From NCBI GenBank assembly GCA_040255675.1, contig JBDZVM010000019.1, forward strand, positions 1 through 64,000: a stretch of DNA of 64,000 nucleotides. The letters run 5' to 3'. The notes below the pieces were generated by a model. The model searched no databases and was not told where the DNA came from. It was given only the letters and a program-made list of their open reading frames with translations. Each line of letters begins with the position of its first letter. Positions within the stretch are counted from its first letter, which is position 1. This DNA comes from JBDZVM01 sp040255675. GTDB lineage: Bacteria > Actinomycetota > Actinomycetes > Acidothermales > Acidothermaceae. Shown piece by piece: positions 34,129 through 43,284 of this stretch. A program made the translations under genes and the position numbers.

Positions 34129-35196
34129 GTGGCGTCCCCGCGTCTTGTGCTGTCCAGGTTTACGGTTCGGTTGCTTGTCGCCGGGCTTGCGGCTCTTGCC
34201 GCCATGTCGCTCGCGCCCGCTGTGGCGCGGGCCGACCCGCGCGCCACGGCCGCGCAGGCTCAAGCGCAGTTGGCCGCGCTGTCTGACAAAGCCGAGGCGT
34301 TGACCGAGCAGTTCAACGCCTCGCAGGTGAAACTCGACGCGGCCCGCAAGGCGCTGGCGAACGACAAGGCCGCGATTGCCAAGGCGCAAGAGCAGGTCGA
34401 CGCCACGAAAGACGAAGTCGCCCAAGTGGTGAGTGCCGCCTACGAGTCGGGTGGCTTCGGCACCGTGCAAGCGGTGCTCGACTCGGGCGATCCGCAAGCG
34501 GCGTTGCAGCGAGCAACCGCGCTGTCGATCCTCACCGACCAGCGCATGCGGCACCTTCGCATCGCCAAAGCGGCGCACAACAAACTCGCGCAAGCGCAGG
34601 CCAGCGCTACCCAGGAAAGCGAGCGCGTCGAGGCGATGCAGGCGTCGCTGCGATCGCGGCAGAAGATCATCGAAGGGCTGGTCGCCCAGCAGCAGGCGCT
34701 TCTCAAGCAGGCCAACGTCCAGATCGCTGCCGATCAAGCTCGGGCGGCGGCTGCCGCTCGTGCCGCCGCCGCCGCTGCCGCCGCGCAACGCGCGAGCCGC
34801 GCCCGGTCGCTGGCAGTCCAGCAAGCGGCGGTTCCGGTGAGCGCCAGTGGTGCGGCCGCGGCCGCCGTCCGGTACGCGTATGCACAGCTCGGCAAGCCGT
34901 ACCGGTGGGCCGGCGCGGGTCCGTCCTCGTTCGACTGCTCCGGCCTCACCATGCGGGCCTGGCAAACCGCGGGTGTCTCGCTGCCGCACAATGCGCTGAT
35001 GCAGTACCGCGACACGCGCCACGTCTCACGATCGCAACTGCAACCCGGCGACTTGGTGTACTTCGGCAACCCGATCCACCACGTCGGCATCTATATCGGC
35101 GACGGAAAAATGATTGAGGCTCCGTACACCGGCGCTGATGTGCGCATCACCGACTTCGGCTACCGGCACGACTACGCCGGCGCCTCACGGCCATGA
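34129..35196 (+). CDS. NlpC/P60 peptidoglycan hydrolase with coiled-coil domain
   Basis: A 355-residue exported hydrolase. A signal peptide (about 1-38, ending ARADP) is followed by a long coiled coil (about 40-225, Ala/Gln/Lys rich) and a C-terminal NlpC/P60 domain. Catalytic Cys lies in SSFDCSGLTMRAW and His in NPIHHVGIYIGDG. It cuts D-Glu-diaminopimelate bonds in wall peptides, like Rv2190c. The GTG at 34129 has GAAGGAG upstream. Expression is probably under the c-di-AMP riboswitch just upstream. Confidence 0.93.
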   Translation: MASPRLVLSRFTVRLLVAGLAALAAMSLAPAVARADPRATAAQAQAQLAALSDKAEALTEQFNASQVKLDAARKALANDKAAIAKAQEQVDATKDEVAQVVSAAYESGGFGTVQAVLDSGDPQAALQRATALSILTDQRMRHLRIAKAAHNKLAQAQASATQESERVEAMQASLRSRQKIIEGLVAQQQALLKQANVQIAADQARAAAAARAAAAAAAAQRASRARSLAVQQAAVPVSASGAAAAAVRYAYAQLGKPYRWAGAGPSSFDCSGLTMRAWQTAGVSLPHNALMQYRDTRHVSRSQLQPGDLVYFGNPIHHVGIYIGDGKMIEAPYTGADVRITDFGYRHDYAGASRP

Positions 35197-35258
35197 CTTT
35201 CCCCGCGCCATGACTTTCCCCGCACCATGACTTTCCCCGCACCATGAGCTTCCCCGCG
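35191..35258. repeat. Four tandem copies of a 17-bp unit over a gene end
   Basis: CCATGACTTTCCCCGCG-type units repeat four times at 17-bp steps (35191, 35208, 35225, 35242). The first copy contains the last Pro codon and stop codon of the NlpC/P60 gene. The last copy has diverged slightly. There is no spacer, so it is not CRISPR. Confidence 0.95.
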
Positions 35259-35399
35259 CAACCTGCCCGGCGGTGGCCACCGACGACCGAGTCATCGGTG
35301 GCCACCGCATAAGATTTCTCCGTGATCGCGAATGAATTGTGCCGCTATGGGGTCACTTTTGTTTCGTGATCATCGGCAATCCGCGTTAGTGGGGGCGCC

Positions 35400-36527
35400 T
35401 TGACGCGCCTGCTCGTCGTCACCAACGACTTTCCGCCGCGTGCCGGAGGCATTCAGGCGTTCGTGCACGCGTTGACCACGAGGCTGGCAGCGCGCCTCGA
35501 TGACGTTGTCGTCTACGCGCCGAAATGGCAGGGCGCTCGTGAGTTCGACGCGGCTCAGAACTTCGACGTCGTCCGGCATCCGACGTCGCTGATGCTGCCG
35601 GTGCCGAGCGTCGCGCGCCGCGCGGCAGCCATCGTGCGCGAACGAGACTGCGGCGCCGTGTGGTTCGGTGCCGCGGCGCCGCTCGCGCTTCTCACGCCGA
35701 CCCTTCGCAAAGCCGGAGCGAGAAGGATTGTCGCGACCACGCATGGGCACGAGGCTGGCTGGGCGCAGTTGCCCGTCGCGCGGCAGGTGCTTCGCAAGAT
35801 CGGGTCGGACGTCGACGTGCTGACCTATCTCGGCGATTACACGCGCCGCAAGTTCGAAGCGGCGTTGACGCCGTCCACGTCACTGCAACGCCTCGCTCCC
35901 GGGGTCGACGCCAACTTTTTCAGGCCCGGCGCGGGGGGCGACGGCGTCCGCGAGAAGCTAGGGCTTTCCGGAAAACGAGTCGTCGTGTGCGTTTCTCGGC
36001 TTGTTTCGCGTAAAGGCCAAGACACCTTGATAAAAGCAATGCCGGCGGTTTTGGCGGAGATCCCTGACGCTGGGTTGCTCATCGTGGGCAGTGGCCCGTA
36101 CCGCAAGCGGCTGGAAAAGCTCGTCGACGTCGTCGGGGTGCGGCATGCGGTGCGATTCACCGGGGGAGTGCCGTGGGCAGACCTGCCAGCCTATTTCGAC
36201 GCCGGCGATTTGTTCGCGATGCCCTGCCGTACAAGGAGAAAAGGCCTCGACGTCGAAGGGCTCGGCATCGTCTACCTTGAGGCGTCGGCAATCGGATTAC
36301 CCGTTGTCGCCGGCAATTCGGGTGGCGCGCCCGATGCTGTCATCGACGGCAAAACCGGCTTTGTCGTCGACGGCACCGACATCGCGGCTGTGGCGTCGTC
36401 CGTGGTGCAATTGCTCAGCGACCCGCGGACTGCTCGTGAGATGGGAGCGGCGGGTCGAGCGTGGGTGGAGCGCGAGTGGAGCTGGGATGGCGCGGCCGAT
36501 CGTCTCGAAGCGATGCTGAACGGCTGA
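35400..36527 (+). CDS. pimB: GT4 mannosyltransferase, PimB-like
   Basis: A 375-residue GT-B glycosyltransferase: N-terminal NDFPPRAGGIQAFVHAL, the GDP-mannose-binding C-terminal half with SRLVSRKGQDTLI (about 200) and EASAIGLPVVAGNSGGAPDA (about 298). It matches PimB' (Rv2188c), which adds the second mannose to phosphatidylinositol monomannoside. The TTG start at 35400 follows a TTAGTG box by about nine bases, so it may be leaderless; no other start fits the family N-terminus. Confidence 0.88.
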   Translation: MTRLLVVTNDFPPRAGGIQAFVHALTTRLAARLDDVVVYAPKWQGAREFDAAQNFDVVRHPTSLMLPVPSVARRAAAIVRERDCGAVWFGAAAPLALLTPTLRKAGARRIVATTHGHEAGWAQLPVARQVLRKIGSDVDVLTYLGDYTRRKFEAALTPSTSLQRLAPGVDANFFRPGAGGDGVREKLGLSGKRVVVCVSRLVSRKGQDTLIKAMPAVLAEIPDAGLLIVGSGPYRKRLEKLVDVVGVRHAVRFTGGVPWADLPAYFDAGDLFAMPCRTRRKGLDVEGLGIVYLEASAIGLPVVAGNSGGAPDAVIDGKTGFVVDGTDIAAVASSVVQLLSDPRTAREMGAAGRAWVEREWSWDGAADRLEAMLNG

Positions 36528-36529
36528 CC

Positions 36530-37165
36530 TCAGTTGTCGGGCGCGTTGAGCAACCCGAGTCGCATCGCCGCCACCAATGCCTGCGCGCGGTTCGCCGCGC
36601 CGAGTTTTTCGTACAACTTCGAAATATGGTTTTTCGTCGTCGACTCGCTGATGAAAAGCTGGCTGGAAATGGCGCCGATGCCCAACCCGTCGGCCAGGAG
36701 GCGCAAAATTTCGTCCTCGCGCTGAGTCAACGTTGGCATTGACGGTTCGAGCCGCCTTTGCATCGCGCCCGCCAGGTCGTTGGCCGAGAACGACCGAGGC
36801 GAAACCAGGGCATGGCGGGCGGCCGACACGACGTCATGAGCGGGGGCGTCTTTCGAAACGAAGGCCGACGCACCCGCCTCGAGTGCCCCGAACAATTGCT
36901 CGTCGCCCGCGTACATGGTGAGCACGACGATGCCGACGTTGCCGTCGCCTTCGCGCAGGGTGCGCGCGACGTCGAGCCCGCTCCCGTCAGGCAATCGGAC
37001 GTCGACCACGACGACGTCGGGGTGGTGGTCGCGCGCGGCGGCGATCGCCTCGCTGACCGACCCCGCTTCGGCTACTACCGCGAAGTCGTCAGTGCGCTCG
37101 AACGCGCGCCGCAGCCCCTCGCGAATCAACTCGTGGTCGTCAACGAGAAGCACGCTCGCGGCCAC
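36530..37165 (-). CDS. NarL/LuxR-type response regulator
   Basis: A 211-residue regulator. The receiver domain (about 1-120) has the acidic pair in LLVDDHELIREGL, the phospho-acceptor Asp in VVVVDVRLPDGSG, and Lys in SKDAPAHD. The LuxR helix-turn-helix is LTQREDEILRLLADGLGIGA. The GTG at 37165 is chosen because AAAGGAGG lies eight bases upstream. The gene overlaps the histidine kinase gene by 26 bases; the two form a pair. Confidence 0.93.
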   Translation of the reverse strand: MAASVLLVDDHELIREGLRRAFERTDDFAVVAEAGSVSEAIAAARDHHPDVVVVDVRLPDGSGLDVARTLREGDGNVGIVVLTMYAGDEQLFGALEAGASAFVSKDAPAHDVVSAARHALVSPRSFSANDLAGAMQRRLEPSMPTLTQREDEILRLLADGLGIGAISSQLFISESTTKNHISKLYEKLGAANRAQALVAAMRLGLLNAPDN

Positions 37166-38741
37166 CGCGGTCGCCTCCTTTCTCGACGACTCCGGTGCTG
37201 ACCGTTGGCCCACGTCGCCGTTTGCGCCGCTCACCGAGCCGGACGTCGACGAAGGTGCCGTGCGGCACGCGCTGCCCGACGGTCAAGACGGCGCCGAGTC
37301 GCTCTGCCCGTTCTCGCATGACCTCCAAGCCGAAGCTGTCGAGGCGCGCTTGACCCATGCCGCGCCCGTCGTCCTCGATGCGGATGTGCGCGAAGGGCGG
37401 ATCGACCCGGCAGGTCACCCACAAGTGTTCGGCGCTCGAGTGTTTGCGCGCGTTCGTGATGGCCTCCTGCGCGATGTGCAGTAACTCCGCTTCGACCGTA
37501 ATCGGCAACCGTCCGGCGGCTTCGTCGAGTATCAGCCGTACCGAAAACGGCGCGCCCGAGCTGACGGCGCGCACGTAGTCGGACAGCGCGCTGCCAAGAC
37601 CGACCTGTACCTGCACGTCACTGCGCAGGTCGAAGATCGACAACCGAAGTTCTCCTACCATGCGGGTCACTTCGCCCCGCAGCGTGCGCAACACGTCGCC
37701 GACCCGCGAGTCGTCGGCGTCGGCAGCGTCGGCAGCGAGGTCGTCGATGGCGTAGCCGAGCGATGCGAGTTCTTGGGCGATACCGTCGTGAATTTCGCGG
37801 GCGAGCCGGCGTCGCTCTTCGGATGCCGCGATCGAGCGCACCTCGCCGAAGAGCAAGGCGGTCTCGAGTCGAAGTGCCGCGTTTCCGACCTGGTCGGCCG
37901 CGGCGACGACCTGCCCCCGCGCGGGCGGCGTGGACGACGTCGACTCGAGCGCGACGACGCCCAAACTCCGGTCGCCCATGTGGATCGGGAACACCGCGTA
38001 GCTTCGCGCGTCGGTCGATCCGGTGCTCAAGGCGCCCGAGCCGACGGCGGGTCTGCCCGTCAAGAACGCCCTGCCCAGCGGATTCGCCTCGTCGAGGCCG
38101 GCGTCCCAGTCGACCGACGCCGCGCCCTCGACGGCGAGTGCGACGAGTCGTCCGCCGTCCGACCTGACGAAAACAGCACCTTTGTCGAAGCGGACTTCTT
38201 CTTGCAGCGACTGCAGCAGCGCTTGCGCGACGCTGAGGGCGTCGAGGCCGTCGGAGAGTTGGCGGCTGACGGTGCGCAGTTGACTCAACAGGTCGTAGGC
38301 GGCCTCGTAAGACCGGTTGACGTCAGAGCGCGGCGACTCGGCAGCGAGTCGGCGCACCCACGCGGCCAGCAGTCCGACCGCGAGCGCCAGCAGCAGCCAC
38401 TCGCTCGCGGAGCCCGCGAATACTTGCAGGGGCGTGGCGTTGCCGGCCAACACATGGCCGACGAGCAGCACCAGCGCGCCGACGCTCGCGACGTTGACCG
38501 CCGGGATCCAACCGTCGAGCAGTCCGGCGGCAAAAGCTGGCGCGAGCAGGTAGGGCAGCAAGCTTGTGCGATCGCCGGGTGGAGCGATCACGCCGACGGC
38601 CGCGATGGCTACCTCGAGCGTCGGGAGCAGACGGCGAAGCCTGGTGTCGCGCACGGGAACCGTCGCGACCAAGGCGGCGGCGGTCACGACGAGCGCACCG
38701 GCGACGGCGCGTCGGGGGTTGGTGTCGAACGCCGCCGCCAC
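37140..38741 (-). CDS. Membrane sensor histidine kinase (HisKA_3 type) with GAF domain
   Basis: A 533-residue kinase from the GTG at 38741. Several N-terminal membrane segments (about 1-125) are followed by a GAF-like domain (about 165-310), the dimerisation/phospho-His helix ASEERRRLAREIHDGIAQEL (about 325) and an HATPase domain with RIEDDGRGMG. It probably phosphorylates the adjacent LuxR-type regulator. The frame is open further upstream; a CTG at 38828 with GAGGAGG at good spacing would add 29 residues and complete a first membrane helix. The stimulus is unknown. Confidence 0.9.
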   Translation of the reverse strand: MAAAFDTNPRRAVAGALVVTAAALVATVPVRDTRLRRLLPTLEVAIAAVGVIAPPGDRTSLLPYLLAPAFAAGLLDGWIPAVNVASVGALVLLVGHVLAGNATPLQVFAGSASEWLLLALAVGLLAAWVRRLAAESPRSDVNRSYEAAYDLLSQLRTVSRQLSDGLDALSVAQALLQSLQEEVRFDKGAVFVRSDGGRLVALAVEGAASVDWDAGLDEANPLGRAFLTGRPAVGSGALSTGSTDARSYAVFPIHMGDRSLGVVALESTSSTPPARGQVVAAADQVGNAALRLETALLFGEVRSIAASEERRRLAREIHDGIAQELASLGYAIDDLAADAADADDSRVGDVLRTLRGEVTRMVGELRLSIFDLRSDVQVQVGLGSALSDYVRAVSSGAPFSVRLILDEAAGRLPITVEAELLHIAQEAITNARKHSSAEHLWVTCRVDPPFAHIRIEDDGRGMGQARLDSFGLEVMRERAERLGAVLTVGQRVPHGTFVDVRLGERRKRRRGPTVSTGVVEKGGDRGGRERASR

Positions 38742-38999
38742 GAAACAAAAGCCGAGCAGCGCAAGTCGAACCGCGAACGTGAGCGTTCGTGGCTCGGACA
38801 GCGCGCCCCCTCGGCGTCCGTTCTTCAGCGGCTGCCTCCTCGAGTGTCTGGCTCGGACCGTTCGGCTCGGACCGTTCGGCTCGGACGGCGATAAGACCGC
38901 CCGCTCCGATCACGACGACTCTCGCACCTCATCGGCGCGCGCGTGGCAAAGACGGAGTAAAACGCCCGCGAGTCGTGGAGCCGTCGTGGAAGCTCGCGC

Positions 39000-40889
39000 T
39001 CAGGGGCCGCTCGCGGCCGACTTCGCGCCGGCTTGGTAGAGCGCGTCGATCTCGGCGGCATATCGTGCCGCGACGACGTCGCGGCGGACCTTCAGCGTGG
39101 GCGTGAGTTCGCCGCCGTGTTCGGTGAAATCGTCGGCGAGGATTCGGAAACGTCGAATCCCCTCGGCCCGCGAGACCACCCGGCTCGCTTCGTCGACAGC
39201 GGCCTGAATCTCCGCCACGAGCTCTGGATCGTCGCGCAACTCAGACACCGCGCTGGCGGCGTCTTTGCCTGTCTTTTTCTTCCAGGCTTCGAGCGCTTGC
39301 TGGTCGAGCGTGACGAGCGCGCCGACGTAGGGACGCCCGTCTCCAACCACCATGCATTGCGAGATCAGCGGATGGCCGCGCAAGCGGTCTTCCAGCTGCG
39401 CCGGCGATACGTTCTTACCCCCGGCGGTGACGATGATCTCTTTCTTGCGCCCGGTGATGGTGACAAAACCGGCGTCGTCGATCGTGCCGAGATCGCCGGT
39501 GTGCAGGAATCCTTCGGTGTCGAACGCGGCTGCCGTGCCCTTGGGGTCGCCCCAATAACACTCGAAGACGTTGCCGCCGCGCACGAGAAGCTCGCCGTCG
39601 TCGGCGACCGCGATGGTGGTGCCGGCGAGTGGTGGCCCGACCGTGCCGATTTTCACTTTGTCGGGCCGATTCACCGCGGCCGCCGCTGAGGTTTCGGTCA
39701 TGCCCCAACCCTCGAGCACCGGGATTCCGGCGCCGCGAAAGAAATGTCCGAGCCGGACGCCGAGCGGCGCTCCGCCAGAAATCACCCAGCGAACGTTGCC
39801 GCCCAACGCGGCCCGCAGTTTGCGAAAGATAAGGACGTCGAAAAACGCGCGGCGAATTCGCAACGCTAGCGGTACTTTGCCGTGGTCTCGGGCCTCGCTG
39901 GCGGCGATCGCGGTTTTCGTCGCGGCCGCGAAAATCTTTCCTTTCCCCTGATCCTCGGCGCGTTGTTGCGCGACGTTGTAAAGTTTCTCGAATACATACG
40001 GGACGGCGAGCAGCAACGTCGGTTTAAATGTCACCAAGTCGTCTTGCAGCGAATACGTATTTGGGCAGTGCCCGACGGGCACCGCCGCGTACATTGTGGC
40101 GACTTGAATTTCCCTGGCGAGTACGTGCGCGAGCGGCAAGAACAACAGCGCGCTGGTGTCGGATTCGAACAGCGCCGGCATGCTTTCGACGGCGCCCATC
40201 GAGCCGAAGAGCAGGTTGCGATGGGTGAGCGCGCACCCTTTGGGTCGTCCGGTCGTGCCCGAGGTGTAAATGATCGAAGCGAGTGACGACGCGTCGACCG
40301 CCGCGTGCGCTTGTGCGAGTACAGCGGAGTCGGCCGCTTCGCCCGCGGCACTGAGCCGGTCGAGGTCGTCGTGCTCGATCACCCAGACATGGCGCAAATC
40401 AGGAACCTGGTCGCGCACCAGGCCCACCGTCGACGCGTGCTCGCCACTCTCGACCACGATCGCGACGCACCCCGAGTCGGCGAGGATCCACGCCACTTGG
40501 TCGGCCGCTGACGTCTCGTACACCGGCACCGTCACGAGGCCCGCATGCCACAGCGCGTAGTCGGTGAGGGTCCATTCGTATCGGGTGCGTGACAACAGCC
40601 CGACCCGGTCGCCCGGCTGCAGCCCTGCCGCCAGGAAACCCGAGGCGAGAAGCTCCAGCTGGGCGCGGAATTGCCCCGCGGTTATCGACGTCCAGGTGGT
40701 GGGGGTTTCCGGGCGGGGCGCGTTCGGCGCGTCGGGCGCGGTCGGCGGTTTGCTCAGCGCCGCCGGCAGTACCGCGCGACGGCGAAACAACACGGCGTCG
40801 GGCGTGCGCTCGGCATGGCGCCACACGACGTCCGTCAGCGTCGCGTCGTCGCTGATGCTCACCACGGCGGGCGAGGTGACCTGGCGCAC
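39000..40889 (-). CDS. fadD15: Long-chain fatty-acid--CoA ligase (FadD15-like)
   Basis: A 629-residue AMP-forming acyl-CoA synthetase. The ATP loop is SIIYTSGTTGRPKGCALTHR (about 195); further motifs are EGWGMTETSAAA (about 365), TGDLGTIDDAGF and GRKKEIIVTAGGKN (about 460). The GTG at 40889 has GGAGG five bases upstream and fits the family start; the longer frame upstream is antisense to the zinc-ribbon gene. It matches Rv2187 in family and position. Activates fatty acids for lipid synthesis or breakdown. Confidence 0.9.
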   Translation of the reverse strand: MRQVTSPAVVSISDDATLTDVVWRHAERTPDAVLFRRRAVLPAALSKPPTAPDAPNAPRPETPTTWTSITAGQFRAQLELLASGFLAAGLQPGDRVGLLSRTRYEWTLTDYALWHAGLVTVPVYETSAADQVAWILADSGCVAIVVESGEHASTVGLVRDQVPDLRHVWVIEHDDLDRLSAAGEAADSAVLAQAHAAVDASSLASIIYTSGTTGRPKGCALTHRNLLFGSMGAVESMPALFESDTSALLFLPLAHVLAREIQVATMYAAVPVGHCPNTYSLQDDLVTFKPTLLLAVPYVFEKLYNVAQQRAEDQGKGKIFAAATKTAIAASEARDHGKVPLALRIRRAFFDVLIFRKLRAALGGNVRWVISGGAPLGVRLGHFFRGAGIPVLEGWGMTETSAAAAVNRPDKVKIGTVGPPLAGTTIAVADDGELLVRGGNVFECYWGDPKGTAAAFDTEGFLHTGDLGTIDDAGFVTITGRKKEIIVTAGGKNVSPAQLEDRLRGHPLISQCMVVGDGRPYVGALVTLDQQALEAWKKKTGKDAASAVSELRDDPELVAEIQAAVDEASRVVSRAEGIRRFRILADDFTEHGGELTPTLKVRRDVVAARYAAEIDALYQAGAKSAASGP

Positions 40890-41094
40890 CAAACCTCCGG
40901 AAATGACAGCCTGCCAATCCAGGCTGAGACGGCAAAGTATCGGCGATGGCCCCCGTGCCGCCAAATCCAGGATTGGGAAAGGCCCGAGTAGCTCATTGTG
41001 ACGGTCGCGAGAGCCGTCCGTGCGGAGCAACGCGGATCGGCTTTCGCGGGTCTGTCCGTCAAGCCGACCGGGCTTCCTGCCGACCTTTTCAAGC

Positions 41095-41688
41095 GTGAGC
41101 CCGGACCTGCAGACCGAGCGGCGTTGCCCCCGTTGCCGCGCCTTGGTGCGGCCCGGCGCGCCGTGGTGCACCCTGTGCTACGCCGATCTTCGGCCCGCTC
41201 CTGAACGCGCTACTCCTGAACGCGCCGCAGCCGAACCCGCTGATCTCGGACTGGCTGTTGACGAACCTGCTGTTGCGGCGGCCGCGGAGTTGCCGGTGAC
41301 CACCCAGCCGTTCGACCCGCTCACCGCTCCGATCGATGCCCTCGAGGGGCCACCGCCCGTTCCGGCCGGTGTCGATCGCGCGGCCGTTCCGGCCGGTGTC
41401 GATCGCGCGGCCGTTCCGGCCGGTGTCGATCGCGCGGCCGTTCCGGCCGACGCCTCGTCCGCGGTGACGTGGCCGTGTCATCGGTGCGGTGAACAGGTGC
41501 CGTTCGACGACGGCGTCTGCCGGAGCTGCGGCGCGGTCTTCCTCGACGGCGCGTCGGAGGTCGATCCGGTTCTTCGCCGCTTCGGGTCGGTCTCGCCCCA
41601 AGCCAAGGCCGTGATCATGCTGGGCGGCAGCGCGGCGATGGCTGCCATCTTTTTGGGTCTCATGTACCTTCTCGGGGCCTTGTTCTGA
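41095..41688 (+). CDS. Double zinc-ribbon membrane protein with tandem repeat linker
   Basis: A 197-residue protein. It has a zinc ribbon at each end of a linker, CPRCRALVRPGAPWCTLC (about 11-28) and CHRCGEQVPFDDGVCRSC (about 125-142), then a C-terminal hydrophobic helix (about 170-195). The linker contains three exact copies of PAGVDRAAV encoded by identical 27-bp DNA units. The GTG start is 206 bases divergent from the acyl-CoA synthetase start. Function unknown; the ribbons may bind protein or nucleic acid. Confidence 0.75.
   Translation: MSPDLQTERRCPRCRALVRPGAPWCTLCYADLRPAPERATPERAAAEPADLGLAVDEPAVAAAAELPVTTQPFDPLTAPIDALEGPPPVPAGVDRAAVPAGVDRAAVPAGVDRAAVPADASSAVTWPCHRCGEQVPFDDGVCRSCGAVFLDGASEVDPVLRRFGSVSPQAKAVIMLGGSAAMAAIFLGLMYLLGALF
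41359..41439 (+). repeat. Three exact 27-bp tandem repeats in a coding linker
   Basis: The unit starting GTTCCGGCCGGTGTCGATCG is repeated three times without change at 41359, 41386 and 41413, and a fourth begins before diverging. It keeps frame and encodes the nonapeptide VPAGVDRAA. Identity at the DNA level means recent expansion. Confidence 0.95.
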
Positions 41689-41725
41689 GCGGCCGCGGGC
41701 GCGCGGGGTGAGTACGCTCGGGCAG

Positions 41726-42154
41726 ATGGGCGACCAGACCAGCGCCGGCATCGTGATCGACGCGAGGCCTGACGTCGTGATGGCGGCGATCGCCGATTTC
41801 GACAAATACCCGCTGTGGATACCGCAACTAAGCAAGGTCGAAGTCGTTTCGCGCGACGAAGACGGATCCGCTCGGGTGGTCCGGTTCGTTCTTGACGCGG
41901 CGCCGATCGTCGACGATTACTCTCTTGCCTACGAGTGGGCGGAGCGCGAGGTGCGCTGGCATCTTCTCCGCGGCAGGCTGTTCAAGACGATGGACGGCAG
42001 CTACCGGCTACGTGAGGTGCCAGCTGGCACTGAGGTCGAGTACACGCTGACCATCGAGCTCGGCCTGCCTCTGCTCGCGGTGTTCAAGCGAAAGGCCGAA
42101 CAGCTCGTCACCCGGACCGCGTTGAACGCGCTGAAGGCTTACGTGGAACGATGA
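41726..42154 (+). CDS. SRPBCC (polyketide-cyclase/START-like) family protein
   Basis: A 142-residue START-fold protein with IVIDARPDVVMAAIADFDKY, WIPQLSKVEVVSRDEDG and ELGLPLLAVFKRKAEQLV, matching mycobacterial Rv2185c. The fold binds hydrophobic ligands; nothing shows the ligand here. The ATG at 41726 is chosen because TACGCT (41712-41717) lies eight bases upstream, a leaderless pattern; a GTG at 41708 precedes it. Confidence 0.88.
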   Translation: MGDQTSAGIVIDARPDVVMAAIADFDKYPLWIPQLSKVEVVSRDEDGSARVVRFVLDAAPIVDDYSLAYEWAEREVRWHLLRGRLFKTMDGSYRLREVPAGTEVEYTLTIELGLPLLAVFKRKAEQLVTRTALNALKAYVER

Positions 42155-42313
42155 TGACTATCGCCCGAGGGAAATACGCCGTGACATCGCGCGCCCTGTC
42201 GCCGGTCATGGACTGGTCTGCGCGGCAGCCTGCCGCCGCGGCCTGTTTCGTTACGCCCATCTGGCGATCATGTCCGTGATGTCCGTCGCTCTCGGCTCGA
42301 TCGGAGAACAGGT

Positions 42314-43258
42314 ATGGGGCTGACCATCGGCGTCGACGTCGGTGGCACGAAGGTGCTGGCCGGCGTAGTCGATGAGGAGGGCGCCGTCCTCGAACAGGTT
42401 CGAGAGACGACCCCGAAGACCGACCCCGGTGCGATCGCCGACGTCGTCGGCGCGTTGGTTGCCGATCTACGCTCGCGGCACAACGTCGAGGCAGTGGGCA
42501 TCGGAGCCGCCGGCTTCATCGACCTCGACCGCGCCAACGTCTTGTTCGCCCCCAACCTGGTCTGGCGCGACGAGCCGCTGAAGGAACGCGTCTCCAAGAT
42601 CGTCGATGTACCCGTCGTTGTCGAAAACGACGCCAACTGTCATGCGTGGGCCGAGTACCGGTTCGGTGCCGCTCGCGGTAAGCGCGCGGTCGTCGCGACG
42701 ATCGTCGGCACCGGAATCGGCGGCGGCCTGGTATTCGACGGCGCGGTTTTTCGTGGTGGCTTCGGCATCGCCGCCGAGTTCGGCCACATGCGCGCGGTGC
42801 CGGGCGGGCGTCAGTGCGGATGCGGAAACCTGGGCTGCTGGGAGCAGTACGCGAGCGGCATGGCACTGGTTCGCGAGGCCCGCGAGGTGGCACGCGAGAC
42901 CCCGGATCGTATGCCGCATTTGCTCGGCTCGGTCGGCGACGACGTCGCGGCGATCACTGGGCCGCTGGTCACCGCCGCTGCCAATGCGGGCGACCCCGGC
43001 GCGCTCGACTGCTTCACGACAGTCGGCACGTGGCTCGGTGAGGGTCTTGCCGATTTGGCGGCGATCCTCGACGCCGATTGCTTCGTCGTCGGCGGCGGCG
43101 TGTCCGATGCCCGACGTTTGCTGATGGATCCGACGTGCGTCGCGTTCAGCGCGTCGCTCACGGGCGCGACCTACCGCCCGCACGCGCCTGTCGTCGCTGC
43201 CGAACTCGGAAGCTTGGCGGGGCTGGTCGGTGCCGCCGACCTCGCCCGGCACCGCTAG
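42314..43258 (+). CDS. glkA: ROK-family glucokinase
   Basis: A 314-residue ROK kinase. It has the ATP loop IGVDVGGTKVLAGVV, catalytic Asp in VVENDANCHAWAEYRFGAA (about 98-116), GTGIGGG, and the zinc-binding CGCGNLGCWEQYASG (about 170-184) of ROK glucokinases such as Streptomyces GlkA. It phosphorylates glucose with ATP. The ATG has GGAGAA upstream. The phosphofructokinase gene lies 3 kb downstream. Confidence 0.9.
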   Translation: MGLTIGVDVGGTKVLAGVVDEEGAVLEQVRETTPKTDPGAIADVVGALVADLRSRHNVEAVGIGAAGFIDLDRANVLFAPNLVWRDEPLKERVSKIVDVPVVVENDANCHAWAEYRFGAARGKRAVVATIVGTGIGGGLVFDGAVFRGGFGIAAEFGHMRAVPGGRQCGCGNLGCWEQYASGMALVREAREVARETPDRMPHLLGSVGDDVAAITGPLVTAAANAGDPGALDCFTTVGTWLGEGLADLAAILDADCFVVGGGVSDARRLLMDPTCVAFSASLTGATYRPHAPVVAAELGSLAGLVGAADLARHR

Positions 43259-43284
43259 CGCGGCAAGGTCGCTGAAGGGGGCCG

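Noticed and set aside
35191..35258. Short repeats as a CRISPR array
   Set aside because: Units are 17 bp and directly adjacent, with no unique spacers and no cas genes.
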